Shown here one piece after another: positions 37,880-46,669 of a DNA stretch of 64,000 nucleotides. Under the pieces are notes generated by a model. That model was given only the letters and a program-made list of their open reading frames with translations, had not been told where the DNA came from and ran no database searches. The position numbers and the translations under genes are program-made. The stretch's first letter is position 1. Each line of letters starts with the position of its first letter. The stretch is from CBDBGD01 sp965205235 (GTDB lineage Bacteria > Chloroflexota > Dehalococcoidia > Lucifugimonadales > UBA1127): positions 1 through 64,000 of the forward strand of contig CBDBGD010000001.1 in NCBI GenBank assembly GCA_965205235.1, written 5' to 3'.

Positions 37880-38650
37880 CTAGGGCGCTCCGCTCTCCTC
37901 GCGCTCTCGGAGCGCCCGTATCCGCTCCTCCAGCACCAGGAGGCTGTCGTTGTCCTTGTCGGTCAGCTTATAGCACCGTTCCAGGTAGAGCTGCGCCAGC
38001 TCCCCGCCGAGCCGCGTGGGGTCCTTGGCGGCGGCCAGCAACGCTCCCACGTCGTAGTCCGCAGGCAGGTACTTGGCCAGTGTGCGCACCTCCGACTCCG
38101 CCTCGTCGATCTGCGCCCGGTCGTCGCCCTCCACCGCGAAACGCAGCTTGGCCACCAGCCGGGCCAGGTCCGCCAGCCGGTCCCGGTCGCCCATGAGCTC
38201 GTACAGGACCTCCGTGACGCCCAGCTCGGAGGGGCCCTCCGGGGCCCACGGCGGCGTCTCGCTCGCCAGCGACTGCGCGTAGGCCAGGTACGCCTGCGCG
38301 TACGCCTGCACGATGGCGTTCACGTTGCTCAGCAGGTCCGGCACGCGGCTGGCGTCCGCATCGCCGCCGAAGAGCAGGTCGTCGCCTCGGGCCGCCACCA
38401 GCGCCTGCATGCGCCCCACGTCCTCCAGCGGCTCCGGCACGGGCGGAAAGGCGAACGCCGACAGCTCTCCCGTGTTCATCCCTGACAGATGCGGGGCCAG
38501 GAACGGCGGCATGTATTTCAGCAGGTCGAGGGGAATGGGGAGGACGACGACGTACGTGGCCAGCAGCGATGCGCTTCCCGCCTGCTGGAAGTAGAGCACA
38601 GCGTGCCCCCGCGGCGCCGTGGTGTCGCCCTGTTCGTACACAAGCTCCAT
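37880..38650 (-). CDS. Conserved hypothetical protein, helical
   Basis: A 256-residue soluble protein beginning MELVYEQGDTTAPRGHAVLYF at ATG 38650. The N-terminal 60 residues contain beta strands (ASLLATYVVVLPIPLDLL), the rest is helical and rich in Ala, Leu, Glu and Asp (MGDRDRLADLARLVAKLRFAVEGDD). No signal peptide or catalytic motif is evident. I do not recognise the family. It is divergent from the M55 peptidase. Confidence 0.65.
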   Translation of the reverse strand: MELVYEQGDTTAPRGHAVLYFQQAGSASLLATYVVVLPIPLDLLKYMPPFLAPHLSGMNTGELSAFAFPPVPEPLEDVGRMQALVAARGDDLLFGGDADASRVPDLLSNVNAIVQAYAQAYLAYAQSLASETPPWAPEGPSELGVTEVLYELMGDRDRLADLARLVAKLRFAVEGDDRAQIDEAESEVRTLAKYLPADYDVGALLAAAKDPTRLGGELAQLYLERCYKLTDKDNDSLLVLEERIRALREREESGAP

Positions 38651-38747
38651 GGTCGAATTATAGTGCACTCGACGGATGCGGGCACAGCCCCGCGCGGAAG
38701 CGCCGCACCCTGTAGAATGGGGCCGACGCACCGGCGAAGGAGGAGTC

Positions 38748-39578
38748 ATGGCACTGCGAGTGTTCATTTCCGTCGACATGGAGGGGGTCAGCGGCGTCGT
38801 CCACAACCAGCAGACGAGCGCGGGAGGGCAGGACTACGACATCGCCCGACGCCTGATGACGCTTGAGGCCAACGCCGCGGTCGAGGGCGCGATGGAGGCC
38901 GGCGCCGACGACGTGGTGGTCAACGACAGCCACGGCTCGCAGCGCAACCTCCTCCCGGAGCTCCTGGACCAGCGCGCTCGGTTTATCACCGGCTCGCCCA
39001 AGCCGCTGACCATGATGGCCGGCCTGGACCCCACCTACGACGCCGCCATCTGCATCGGCTACCACTCCCGGGCAGGCACCACGGGCATCCTGGACCACAC
39101 GATCATGGGCAGCGTGGTCTACGACGTGCGCGTCAACGGCGAGCCCCAGGGCGAGCTTGGCCTCAACGCCGGCATCGCGGGCTACTTCGGCGTGCCCATC
39201 GTCCTCGTCTCCGGCGACACGAATGCCACGGCGCAGGCATCGGCGCGCATTCCGGGCGTCGAGGTCGCGGCGGTCAAGGAGACGCTGTCGAGGTACGCCG
39301 CCCGCAATCTCTCGCCGACCAACGCCCAGACGCTCATCCGCGACCGGGCGAAGCGGGCCGTGGAGCGCCGGGCGGAGATCGCGCCCGTCCGCTATCCGGC
39401 GCCGGTGCACGTCAGCCTGCAGTTCATGAACTCGGCCATGGCTGAGGTGTCGACGCTGATCCCCGGCGTCCGACAGACCTCCGCCGTGACTGTCGAGTAC
39501 ACACTGGACGACTTCCTGGAGGTCTTCAACTGCCTGCGAGCGTTGATCTACCTGGGAGCATCGACGATCTCCCGCTGA
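38748..39578 (+). CDS. M55-family D-aminopeptidase (DppA-like)
   Basis: A 276-residue zinc peptidase. The N-terminal VFISVDMEGVSGV supplies the metal ligands Asp and Glu of DppA; further conserved parts are VVVNDSHGSQRNL, CIGYHSRAG, NGEPQGELGLNAGIAGYFGVP and VSGDTNAT. DppA enzymes release D-amino acids from short peptides, for example from cell-wall turnover. ATG 38748 follows AAGGAGGAG. A TAGAAT at 38712-38717 may be its -10 box. Confidence 0.93.
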   Translation: MALRVFISVDMEGVSGVVHNQQTSAGGQDYDIARRLMTLEANAAVEGAMEAGADDVVVNDSHGSQRNLLPELLDQRARFITGSPKPLTMMAGLDPTYDAAICIGYHSRAGTTGILDHTIMGSVVYDVRVNGEPQGELGLNAGIAGYFGVPIVLVSGDTNATAQASARIPGVEVAAVKETLSRYAARNLSPTNAQTLIRDRAKRAVERRAEIAPVRYPAPVHVSLQFMNSAMAEVSTLIPGVRQTSAVTVEYTLDDFLEVFNCLRALIYLGASTISR

Positions 39579-39621
39579 GGCCGCGGCGGCAGTCTCGCGC
39601 CTACGCCGCTATGCTGAAAGC

Positions 39622-39630
39622 TGGTATCAT
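39622..39630 (+). promoter_or_regulatory. Extended -10 promoter element for tRNA-Gly
   Basis: TGG followed by TATCAT (39625-39630), an extended -10 of the TGn-TATAAT type, 14 bases before the tRNA 5' end. No clear -35 box is seen. Confidence 0.45.
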
Positions 39631-39644
39631 GAGCAGGTTGGCGA

Positions 39645-39719
39645 GCGGGAGTAGCTCAGTGGTAGAGCCCCTGCCTTCCAAGCAGGTTGTCGGCGGTTCA
39701 AGTCCGCTCTCCCGCTCCA
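39645..39719 (+). tRNA. tRNA-Gly(TCC)
   Basis: Acceptor GCGGGAG pairs with CTCCCGC, D-arm GCTCAGTGGTAGAGC, anticodon loop CTTCCAA (anticodon TCC), T-loop TTCAAGT, discriminator T, encoded CCA at 39717-39719. The M1 peptidase starts 12 bases downstream. Confidence 0.95.
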
Positions 39720-39731
39720 CGCCGCACCACC

Positions 39732-41126
39732 ATGCGAGATAGCCCGCGACCGCTCCATCTCATCCTCGCAGCCCTCGCCCTGGCGATTCTGTCGCTCGTG
39801 GCGTGCCATCCGCCGGAGGAGGCCACCCCTGGGGCCGCGGGCTTGGGCGACCCGCTGTATCCGGGCCTGGGTAACGGCGGATACGACGTCTCGCATTACA
39901 GCATCGAGCTGGACGTCGACGTCGACGCGAACTTCATCCGCGGCCAGGCCGCCATCGAGGCGACGGCGACACAGGCCCTCTCCGCCTTCAACCTCGACCT
40001 GCGCGGCCTGGAGGTCCTCGACGTGCGCGTGTCCGACCGGCCCGCGACCCACACGCGCAGCGGCAACGAGCTCACAGTGACGCCCGAGGAGGCCATTCGG
40101 CGAGGCTCAACCTTCACCGTCGACGTGGCGTTCCAAGGCCAACCTCAGACCGAGTTCCTTCCCGGCTTCGACATCCGGATGGGGTGGGTGAAGTACGACA
40201 CGGGCATCTTGGTCGCAGGTGAGCCGTGGGGCTCGTCGACGTGGCATCCGCTCAACGAACACCCCTCGGATAAGGCCATCTACACCCTCGTCGTCACGGT
40301 CCCGGCCCCGTACGAGGTCGCTGCCATAGGCGAGCTCGTCGACATCGTTGATCATAACGACAGCAGCACCTACACGTGGGAAGTGCGTGACGAGGTGGCA
40401 AGCTACCTGGTCGGCATGGCGATCGCGCAGTTCCACAGCACGACCACCGAGGGTCCGGACGGCCTGCCGATAGTCGACTACATCGAGTCCACCCTGGAAC
40501 CGTCGATGCTATTCGGCCTGAGCGAGACGCACGCGATGCTGGAGTTCTTCAGCGACACTCTCGGCGAGTATCCCTTCGAGGCGTACGGAGCGATCGTCAT
40601 CGACGCCGAATTCCCCGCTCTGGAGACGCAGACGCGGCCGGTGTACGGCGCAGGCATCCTCTCCGGCCCCTTTGGCGAGATCGTCGTTGCCCACGAGCTG
40701 GCCCACCACTGGTTCGGTAACCTGGTGTCGCCCGCCACGTGGGAAGACCTGTGGCTCAACGAGGGGTTCGCAACGTACTCGGAGTGGCTGTGGTACGCCC
40801 ACAAGCACGACGGCCGGGCCTTCGACCGCTTCTGGGACGAGATGTGGACGGACGAGATGGGGCCACCCGGGAAGCCCTTGCCGGAAAACCCGTTCGCCTG
40901 GGTCTACGACAGAGGCGCCCTGGTCGTCCACGCCCTGCGGGAGGAGGTGGGCGACGAGGTCTTCTTCCGCATCCTCCGCGAGTTCCTGTCCCGCCACGCA
41001 GGCGGCCACGCATCGACCAACGACTTCATCGACGCGGCGGAAGAGGTGTCAGGCTTGCAGCTCGATGATCTCTTCGACGCCTGGCTCTACTCGGAGACTC
41101 CCCCTCCGCCGCCGCAACGGCGATAA
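39732..41126 (+). CDS. M1-family metallopeptidase lipoprotein (aminopeptidase N-like)
   Basis: A 464-residue secreted zinc peptidase. Signal peptide with lipobox SLVAC, then an N-terminal beta-sandwich and the catalytic domain with H321-E322-LAH-H325 (HELAHHWFGN) and E344 in NEGFATY, the HEXXH-X18-E pattern. The exopeptidase GAMEN motif is replaced by ALETQTR, a variant seen in other bacterial M1 enzymes, so N-terminal amine recognition may differ. The usual C-terminal helical domain is missing or short (family members reach 600-850 residues). ATG 39732 is 12 bases after tRNA-Gly, possibly with run-on transcription. Confidence 0.9.
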   Translation: MRDSPRPLHLILAALALAILSLVACHPPEEATPGAAGLGDPLYPGLGNGGYDVSHYSIELDVDVDANFIRGQAAIEATATQALSAFNLDLRGLEVLDVRVSDRPATHTRSGNELTVTPEEAIRRGSTFTVDVAFQGQPQTEFLPGFDIRMGWVKYDTGILVAGEPWGSSTWHPLNEHPSDKAIYTLVVTVPAPYEVAAIGELVDIVDHNDSSTYTWEVRDEVASYLVGMAIAQFHSTTTEGPDGLPIVDYIESTLEPSMLFGLSETHAMLEFFSDTLGEYPFEAYGAIVIDAEFPALETQTRPVYGAGILSGPFGEIVVAHELAHHWFGNLVSPATWEDLWLNEGFATYSEWLWYAHKHDGRAFDRFWDEMWTDEMGPPGKPLPENPFAWVYDRGALVVHALREEVGDEVFFRILREFLSRHAGGHASTNDFIDAAEEVSGLQLDDLFDAWLYSETPPPPPQRR

Positions 41127-41151
41127 TGTCCTCCGTGGAGGGCATTCCAAC

Positions 41152-42399
41152 GTGAAGAACGTGCTGGCCAGGTCCCGTGCCGCCTTGATCGTTGCCGCCA
41201 TCGGTCTGCTCGCCGTCGCCGCAGCGTGCTCCGACGGCGAAACGGAGCAGCAGCCCGCGACGCCGCTGAAGCTCGGCCTGCTGCTCAACTTCACCGGCTC
41301 CCCCGAGGCCTCCGCCGACCGGCAGCGGGCCTTCGAGCTCGCCATACGGCACGTCAACGAGGCCGGAGGCGTGCTCGGCGTGCCCGTCGAGGGCGTCGTC
41401 GCCGATGCTACCGGCGATCCTGCCGTCGCCGCCGACGTGGCGCGGCGTCTCGTGGAGGTCGACGGCGTCCATGCGATAGTCGGCCCCAACGCCAGCTCTG
41501 CTGCATTGCCCATTGCGCAGAGCGTATCCGGGGCGCTTGGCGTCCCCACCATCAGCCCCTCCGCCACCTCGCCGCAGCTCACCGCCGTGCAGGACGACGG
41601 CTATTTCTTTCGCACGGCCCTCTCCGATGCCGCCCAGGGACCGGTCCTCGCACGCGTGACCAGCGAACGCGGCTTCACGAACGTGGGGCTGGTCTTCCAG
41701 GACGACGCCTGGGGCCGCGGCCTCGCCGACGCATTCCAGGCGGCCTGGAACGGCGCCCTTCAGTCTGTCGCGATAGATGGGGAGCAGACCAGCTACCTCT
41801 CGGCGCTGGAGCAGAGTGCGAGCGCCGGCGCGGAGGCCCTCGTCGTTATCGCCTTCGAGGCTCAGGCTCTGGGCATCGTGCGAGAGGCGCTGGACGGCGG
41901 CCTCTACGACCAGTTCGTCTTTGGCGACGCGGCCAAGCGGGTCAGTCTCGTGAAGGAGCTTGGCGGAGAGGGGCTGGGCGGCATGTACGGCACGGCGGGC
42001 GCGTCCGCCCCCGACAACGCCGCGACCGCCGACTGGGAAGCAGCCTTCATCGCCGTGTATGGCGAGCTTCCCGTCCTCGCCTACGTCAAGGAGACCTACG
42101 ATGCCACCGTCGCCCTCGCGCTCGCAGCACAAGCTGCGGGCAGTGTCGACGGCGCCGCCATCCGCGACCACCTACGGTTCGTCGCGGGCCCGCCCGGCCG
42201 GACCGTCCTTAGCACGCCCACGGGGGTTGCGCAGGGCCTGTCCCTCCTCGCCGAAGGGCAGGAGATCGACCTCGATGGCGCCGCGAACACGCTGGACTGG
42301 AACGACAACGGCGACCTCCGCCGCGGTCACATCGGGACGTGGCGCTTCACCTCGGACGAACGCATCGAGGAGCTTGAGGCGGTGGTTTACGAGGAATAG
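41152..42399 (+). CDS. ABC transporter substrate-binding lipoprotein (branched-chain amino acid type)
   Basis: A 415-residue Leu/Ile/Val-type binding protein starting at GTG 41152, with GGAGGG 9 bases upstream. Lipoprotein signal ends AVAAAC. Family features: LKLGLLLNFTGSPEASADRQ, HVNEAGGVLGVPVE, IVGPNASSAALPIAQ and TISPSATSPQL. It is a distant paralogue of the protein at 27920-29071 and likewise lacks neighbouring permease genes. Ligand unknown. Confidence 0.9.
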   Translation: MKNVLARSRAALIVAAIGLLAVAAACSDGETEQQPATPLKLGLLLNFTGSPEASADRQRAFELAIRHVNEAGGVLGVPVEGVVADATGDPAVAADVARRLVEVDGVHAIVGPNASSAALPIAQSVSGALGVPTISPSATSPQLTAVQDDGYFFRTALSDAAQGPVLARVTSERGFTNVGLVFQDDAWGRGLADAFQAAWNGALQSVAIDGEQTSYLSALEQSASAGAEALVVIAFEAQALGIVREALDGGLYDQFVFGDAAKRVSLVKELGGEGLGGMYGTAGASAPDNAATADWEAAFIAVYGELPVLAYVKETYDATVALALAAQAAGSVDGAAIRDHLRFVAGPPGRTVLSTPTGVAQGLSLLAEGQEIDLDGAANTLDWNDNGDLRRGHIGTWRFTSDERIEELEAVVYEE

Positions 42400-42410
42400 G
42401 GAGGGCACCC

Positions 42411-42773
42411 TCACCCGAACCAGATGCCCAGGTACTTGGTGAACCAGAAGAGCCCGGCGTACGTCGCCGCTCCCGACGCCACCAGAACCAGCAGCATGCG
42501 GCGGTAGCGGTATGCGCCGCGTACGTTGCAGACGCCCCGACCTCGCAGGAACAGCACGACGGCCAACGCCGCCACGACCAGTCCGGCCGCTCGGAAGTAC
42601 CAGCCGTAGTCGTAGTAGAGGGTGTCGCCGAGCGTTACAGCCTCGGCGGCGGTGGCGACGCCCAGCAGCACCAGTACCACCGGTGATACGCAGCAGGTGA
42701 TGGCCACTAGGCCCGAGCCCAAGCCCATGAGGACCCCGCGCTTCAGAGACCTGTTCGCTTCCTGTGGCGCCAT
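42411..42773 (-). CDS. MerT/MerC-like small membrane protein
   Basis: A 120-residue protein with about four hydrophobic segments. The first carries a vicinal Cys pair in LVAITCCVSPVVLVLLGVA, as in mercury transporters MerT/MerF, and a further Cys lies in the loop GRGVCNVRG. No mer operon, MerP or regulator is nearby, so transport of mercury is not supported; a metal or thiol-related role is possible. ATG 42773 is preferred over 42812. Confidence 0.6.
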   Translation of the reverse strand: MAPQEANRSLKRGVLMGLGSGLVAITCCVSPVVLVLLGVATAAEAVTLGDTLYYDYGWYFRAAGLVVAALAVVLFLRGRGVCNVRGAYRYRRMLLVLVASGAATYAGLFWFTKYLGIWFG

Positions 42774-42965
42774 ATCGTCGGACCTCGTCCGTCTCCAGCC
42801 TCTGAGGACCACCCTCGCCGGTCTCCATTGTAGCCCGCCAACACGAGGCGGCGGCTACCCCGCGTCGGGCGGTTCTGGTAGTATGGCCTCGCGGAGGGAT
42901 GGGGCGACCGCATCCCTGCGCCGGACCTGATTCAACCAGCCTCCTGGAGTCGACAGAGGTGAGCC

Positions 42966-43790
42966 ATGACGAACCATAGCAATGCAGGCTTCCCCATGGG
43001 CCTCCGGTACGGCAGCCACCCCTACGATGGCGAGTATCCCGGCCGTCTGATCATCGTGGAGGGGATTGACGGCTCCGGCAAGAGCACGCAGATTGACCTT
43101 CTGGGCAAGTGGCTGATCAGCCAGGGCTACGTCACCGTCTTCACCGAGTGGAACTCCTCGCCCATCGTGAAGCGCACGACCAAGCGAGGCAAGCAGGAGC
43201 GGCTCCTCACTCCCATGTCCTTCAGCCTCATCCACGCCGCCGACTTCGCCAACCGCGTCTTCACGCAGATCCTGCCTGCACTCAAGGCCGGCACCATCGT
43301 CCTGGCGGACCGCTACGTGTACACCGCCTTTGCCCGAGACAGCGCCCGCGGCGTCAACAGGGATTGGCTGCGGCGCCTCTACGCCTTCGCCCTCCGGCCC
43401 TCGCTAGCGCTGTACTTCAAGGTGCCGTTGGAGCAGTCCATCAACCGCATCGTCACGGGACGCAGCGAGATTGGCTACTACGAGTCCGGACAGGATGTGA
43501 AGCCGACCTCCAGCCGGAAGAAGGCTTTCCGCCAGTTCCAGGGCGCTATCCTGGAGGAGTACGACAGCATGGTCGAGGAGTTCGGCCTAGTCACCGTCGA
43601 CGCCACCCTGCCCATTCACGTCCAGCAGGAGATGGTGCGGGACCTGGTGCAGCCCCTCTTGGGAGGCGTGATGCGGACGCCCGGTCACAGCGTGACGGAG
43701 GCGTTGATGCAGTCCGGCCTTTCCGGGCGATACCTGGAGGAGGCCGAGTCTCGCCGCTCCGCGGAGCTTGTCCCCGCCGACATGACCTAG
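42966..43790 (+). CDS. Thymidylate kinase-like protein 1
   Basis: A 274-residue P-loop kinase: Walker A EGIDGSGKSTQ (Lys39), LID-region basic residues (KRTTKRGKQER), and LADRYVYTAFARD matching the DRY motif of TMPK. The family phosphorylates dTMP to dTDP. Unlike normal Tmk (about 205-215 residues) it has a 25-residue N-terminal extension and a 50-residue C-terminal tail. It is followed after 30 bases by a second, diverged copy. Whether it is the cell's true Tmk cannot be told here. Confidence 0.75.
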   Translation: MTNHSNAGFPMGLRYGSHPYDGEYPGRLIIVEGIDGSGKSTQIDLLGKWLISQGYVTVFTEWNSSPIVKRTTKRGKQERLLTPMSFSLIHAADFANRVFTQILPALKAGTIVLADRYVYTAFARDSARGVNRDWLRRLYAFALRPSLALYFKVPLEQSINRIVTGRSEIGYYESGQDVKPTSSRKKAFRQFQGAILEEYDSMVEEFGLVTVDATLPIHVQQEMVRDLVQPLLGGVMRTPGHSVTEALMQSGLSGRYLEEAESRRSAELVPADMT

Positions 43791-43820
43791 CCGTCGGGCA
43801 CCCCATCAGGAGACGGACAC

Positions 43821-44513
43821 ATGAGCATACTCAAGTTCTACGGCCACACCCCCCTGGACCTCGGCGAGAAGACGATGCCCGGGCATCTCATTGTCATCGA
43901 GGGCACGGACGGCGTCGGTCGGTCAACCCAAATCGCTCTCCTCAAGGAGTGGTTGGAGAACCAGGGTCGCGCCGTGACGGACACTGGCTTCCGTCGCTCC
44001 GAGCTCTCCGGCAGGGGCATCGACAGGGCCAAGCGAGGCCACACGCTGGACCATTTCACCCTCAACCTGTTCTATGCCACCGACTTCTGGGACCGGATGG
44101 AAAAGGGCATCGTTCCCGCCCTGCAGTCGGGCATGGTGGTGCTCGCCGACCGCTACATCTACTCCATCATGGCGCGGGCGCGGGTCCGCGGCGTCCCGCC
44201 TCGCTGGCTCGACGATATGCTGGAATTCGCCATCGTGCCGCATCAGGTCTTCTACCTGGACATAGACGTCGACCACCTCCTGCCCAGGGTCCTTGCCTAC
44301 AGGGAGCTGGACCACTGGGAGTCGGGGGAGGACTTCCTGCGGGAGACGGACCGCTACGCCAGCTTCGTCAAGTACCAGGGAGCGCTGCTGAGGGAGTTCC
44401 ACAGCCTTGCGGACCAGTACCAGTTTGAGACGATAGACGCCCGCCTGGGCGTAGCAGAGGTCTTCGAGCAACTGCGGCAGGGCATCACCGAGACCATCGA
44501 AAGATCGAGTTGA
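43821..44513 (+). CDS. Thymidylate kinase-like protein 2, Walker A Lys replaced by Arg
   Basis: A 230-residue paralogue of the preceding protein. The P-loop reads EGTDGVGRSTQ, so the invariant Lys is Arg34. The remaining features are kept: LADRYIYSIMARARVRGVP (DRY motif) and a matching C-terminal half (ETDRYASFVKYQGALLREF). Lys-to-Arg at this position usually strongly reduces phosphoryl transfer, suggesting a regulatory or partner role with protein 1. Same strand, 30-base gap, its own GGAG upstream. Confidence 0.75.
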   Translation: MSILKFYGHTPLDLGEKTMPGHLIVIEGTDGVGRSTQIALLKEWLENQGRAVTDTGFRRSELSGRGIDRAKRGHTLDHFTLNLFYATDFWDRMEKGIVPALQSGMVVLADRYIYSIMARARVRGVPPRWLDDMLEFAIVPHQVFYLDIDVDHLLPRVLAYRELDHWESGEDFLRETDRYASFVKYQGALLREFHSLADQYQFETIDARLGVAEVFEQLRQGITETIERSS

Positions 44514-44592
44514 CGCCTCGCAAACAGCGGTCTACCCCCTGCCTCGCCCGCTCCCGACCGCTGCAATCCCCCAGCATTGTAGGAGCCACGCC

Positions 44593-45243
44593 GTGACGCA
44601 GCAGACCTCCGCCGTCGGCGACATGTACCCGATTTTCAGCACTTTCCATCGGATGGTGGCGGAGGAGATCGAGGGCCTCACCGACGCGCAGATGGACTGG
44701 GACAGCGACCAGTGGGAGTGGGCCGTGTGGAGTATCCGCCGCGACATCAGCCACATCGCCTCCCATCTCTTTCGACAGTACCTCCTGCCCAAGTACTGGG
44801 GCGACGTCCTCTTCCCAGTCGACAAGCCCTTCCAGCAGGACCTGCACGACCTCGCCGCGCTCCCCACGCGTCGCCTGCACGAGGACCGCTGGTGGTCCAC
44901 CGAGGCGATCATGGAGAAGCTCGACCAGGGCCTCGCGCTGGTGCGCAGCATCATGGCGCGGGAGACGGTCGACTCCATCCGCCGGAAGACCATCGTCTAC
45001 GACAACGAGCCGGGCTACAACCACCTCGCGCACTGGTACCCCGGCACCTGCTGGCCGCATCCCGAGCTGCCCGGCCACTGGGTGATGACCCTTGAGGGCT
45101 CCCTCCACCACAGCGAGGGCGAGCTGATCACCCACCTCTACAACATCCAGCGCCACAAGCGCGCGCAGGGCATCCTGGCCCGCGTCCCGCTGCCGCCCAT
45201 CGGCTACTGGACGCTGAAGGACTGGGACCGCAGCGAACCCTAG
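44593..45243 (+). CDS. DinB-like four-helix protein
   Basis: A 216-residue protein starting at GTG 44593 after TAGGAG. Helical, with His residues spaced as in DinB/YfiT metal-binding bundles: STFHRMVAEEIEGLTDAQMDW, RRDISHIASHLFRQYLLPKYW and YNIQRHKRAQG. DinB-like proteins bind a divalent metal; several are thiol transferases. The assignment is tentative. Confidence 0.55.
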   Translation: MTQQTSAVGDMYPIFSTFHRMVAEEIEGLTDAQMDWDSDQWEWAVWSIRRDISHIASHLFRQYLLPKYWGDVLFPVDKPFQQDLHDLAALPTRRLHEDRWWSTEAIMEKLDQGLALVRSIMARETVDSIRRKTIVYDNEPGYNHLAHWYPGTCWPHPELPGHWVMTLEGSLHHSEGELITHLYNIQRHKRAQGILARVPLPPIGYWTLKDWDRSEP

Positions 45244-45341
45244 CCCCCCGAGAAGCGCACCACCCCCGCCGCCCCTCCACGCCTTGACGCGTTTGCCGCG
45301 CCTCCGCTACGCTACCTCCAGCACCACCGAGAGGAGCAGCT

Positions 45342-46535
45342 ATGTACCAGGGCTACAAGGTCATTGACGCAGACGCGCACATCACCGAACCCAACGACCT
45401 CTGGAGCGAGTTCATGGAGGCCGAGTTCTACGACCGCCGCCCCATCGTCGGCGATCCGGAGGACGACCGGCCCGGCGCACGCAGGACATTCGGCCCCTGC
45501 GAGCTCTTCCCGGAGGGCAACAAGCCCAAGGGCACGCTCATGGGCGGCGGCCACCAGCGCCGCGCCCAGCGCAGCCTGAACGACTTCATGCCCCAGAAGT
45601 ACGGCGAGGCCTGGGACGTGGCCTTCACCCCGGAGAGTCGCGTCAAGGACATGGAGCGCCTCGGCTGGGACAAGATGGTCTGCATCGACAACTTCCCCGG
45701 CCCCATCCGCGCCATCCAGGAGGGCGCTGACCAGGCCCTCCTCTGGGCTTGCGCTCGGGCCTACAACAACTACTCCCGCGCCTTCTGCGACACCGACGCC
45801 TCCAAGCTCAAGATGGTCGCCGTCGTCCCCGACCAGCACGACGCCGAAGGGCTCATCGTCGAGACCCGCCGCGCCGTCGCCGAGCTTGGCGCCGTTACCG
45901 TTATCGTCCCCCGGCCGACCAAGGGCAAGGGCTGGCATGACCCGCAGTACTACCCCTTCTGGGCGCTGGCGGAGGAGCTGGACTTCCCCATGTCCTTCCA
46001 CGGCGTCCAGTCCGGTGCTCCCAGGGTCGGCGCACGCTACCAGCCTCGACACCTCGTCTCCGGCCCGGAGGTCGCGCTGGAGCACGCCATGAGCTTCTCC
46101 TTTGAGAACATGGTCTCCATGGGCCACGTCATCCTCTTGGGCCTGCTGGAGAAGTTCCCCAACATGCGCTGCAGCTTCCTGGAGGGCAACGCCGGCTGGG
46201 TGCCCTTCTGGCTGGGCCGTCTGGACGACCACAGCATCCAGGACCGGCGCCAGGGGATGTGGTTCGACACGGACCCGCTTCCCCTGAAGGCCAGCGAGTA
46301 CTTCCAGCGCCAGTGCTTCGTCGCCTGCGACCCTGATGAGGCCGCGTTGAAGGGCGCCGTTATGCACCTGGGCGAGGACAACATCGTCTGGAACACCGAC
46401 TACTCCCACCCCGACGCGCCCGACCCCGACAAGGCCGTCCCCATGCTGCTGGCCCAGGACATCTCCGACTCGGCCAAGCACAAGATCCTGTGGGACAACA
46501 GCGTCCGGCTCTACGGGGAGCGCATCCTGAGCTAG
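45342..46535 (+). CDS. Amidohydrolase family 2 protein
   Basis: A 397-residue TIM-barrel hydrolase/decarboxylase (Amidohydro_2). N-terminal metal site VIDADAHITEPNDLW (Asp-x-His-like), His in MSFHGVQSG, and the C-terminal Asp of NIVWNTDYSHPDAPDPD. Members decarboxylate or hydrolyse aromatic and other acids (ACMSD-like). GAGAGGAG precedes ATG 45342. A second family member lies at 60358-61494. Confidence 0.85.
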   Translation: MYQGYKVIDADAHITEPNDLWSEFMEAEFYDRRPIVGDPEDDRPGARRTFGPCELFPEGNKPKGTLMGGGHQRRAQRSLNDFMPQKYGEAWDVAFTPESRVKDMERLGWDKMVCIDNFPGPIRAIQEGADQALLWACARAYNNYSRAFCDTDASKLKMVAVVPDQHDAEGLIVETRRAVAELGAVTVIVPRPTKGKGWHDPQYYPFWALAEELDFPMSFHGVQSGAPRVGARYQPRHLVSGPEVALEHAMSFSFENMVSMGHVILLGLLEKFPNMRCSFLEGNAGWVPFWLGRLDDHSIQDRRQGMWFDTDPLPLKASEYFQRQCFVACDPDEAALKGAVMHLGEDNIVWNTDYSHPDAPDPDKAVPMLLAQDISDSAKHKILWDNSVRLYGERILS

Positions 46536-46545
46536 AGGAAGTCTT

Positions 46546-46570
46546 CGTCGTTCCTGCGAAGGCAGGAACC
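46546..46570. repeat. Dispersed palindromic repeat, GTTCCTGC hairpin
   Basis: GTTCCTGC (46550-46557), loop GAAG, GCAGGAAC (46562-46569): a perfect 8-bp stem. The unit CGTCGTTCCTGC.. recurs in reverse orientation near 48030-48053 and 51690-51711. Confidence 0.7.
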
Positions 46571-46588
46571 TCGACGCTGTGAGACACC

Positions 46589-46616
46589 GTAGGGGCGGTT
46601 CGCGAACCGCCCCTAC
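46589..46616. terminator. 28-base perfect palindrome, probable bidirectional terminator
   Basis: A perfect inverted repeat whose half-site is GTAGGGGCGGTTCG. It lies between the convergent amidohydrolase (+) and alpha/beta hydrolase (-) genes, the right place for a bidirectional terminator, although it lacks a U-run. It looks like a dispersed repeat element. A second hairpin (GGGCAACC..GGTTGCCC, about 46642-46662) follows. Confidence 0.55.
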
Positions 46617-46669
46617 CCGCGTGTGGCGCCGCGTCCTGCAGGGGCAACCCTTGTGGTTGCCCGCCGCCC

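Noticed and set aside
42411..42773. Mercury resistance system
   Set aside because: Only a MerT-like CC motif is present; no MerR, MerP or MerA nearby.
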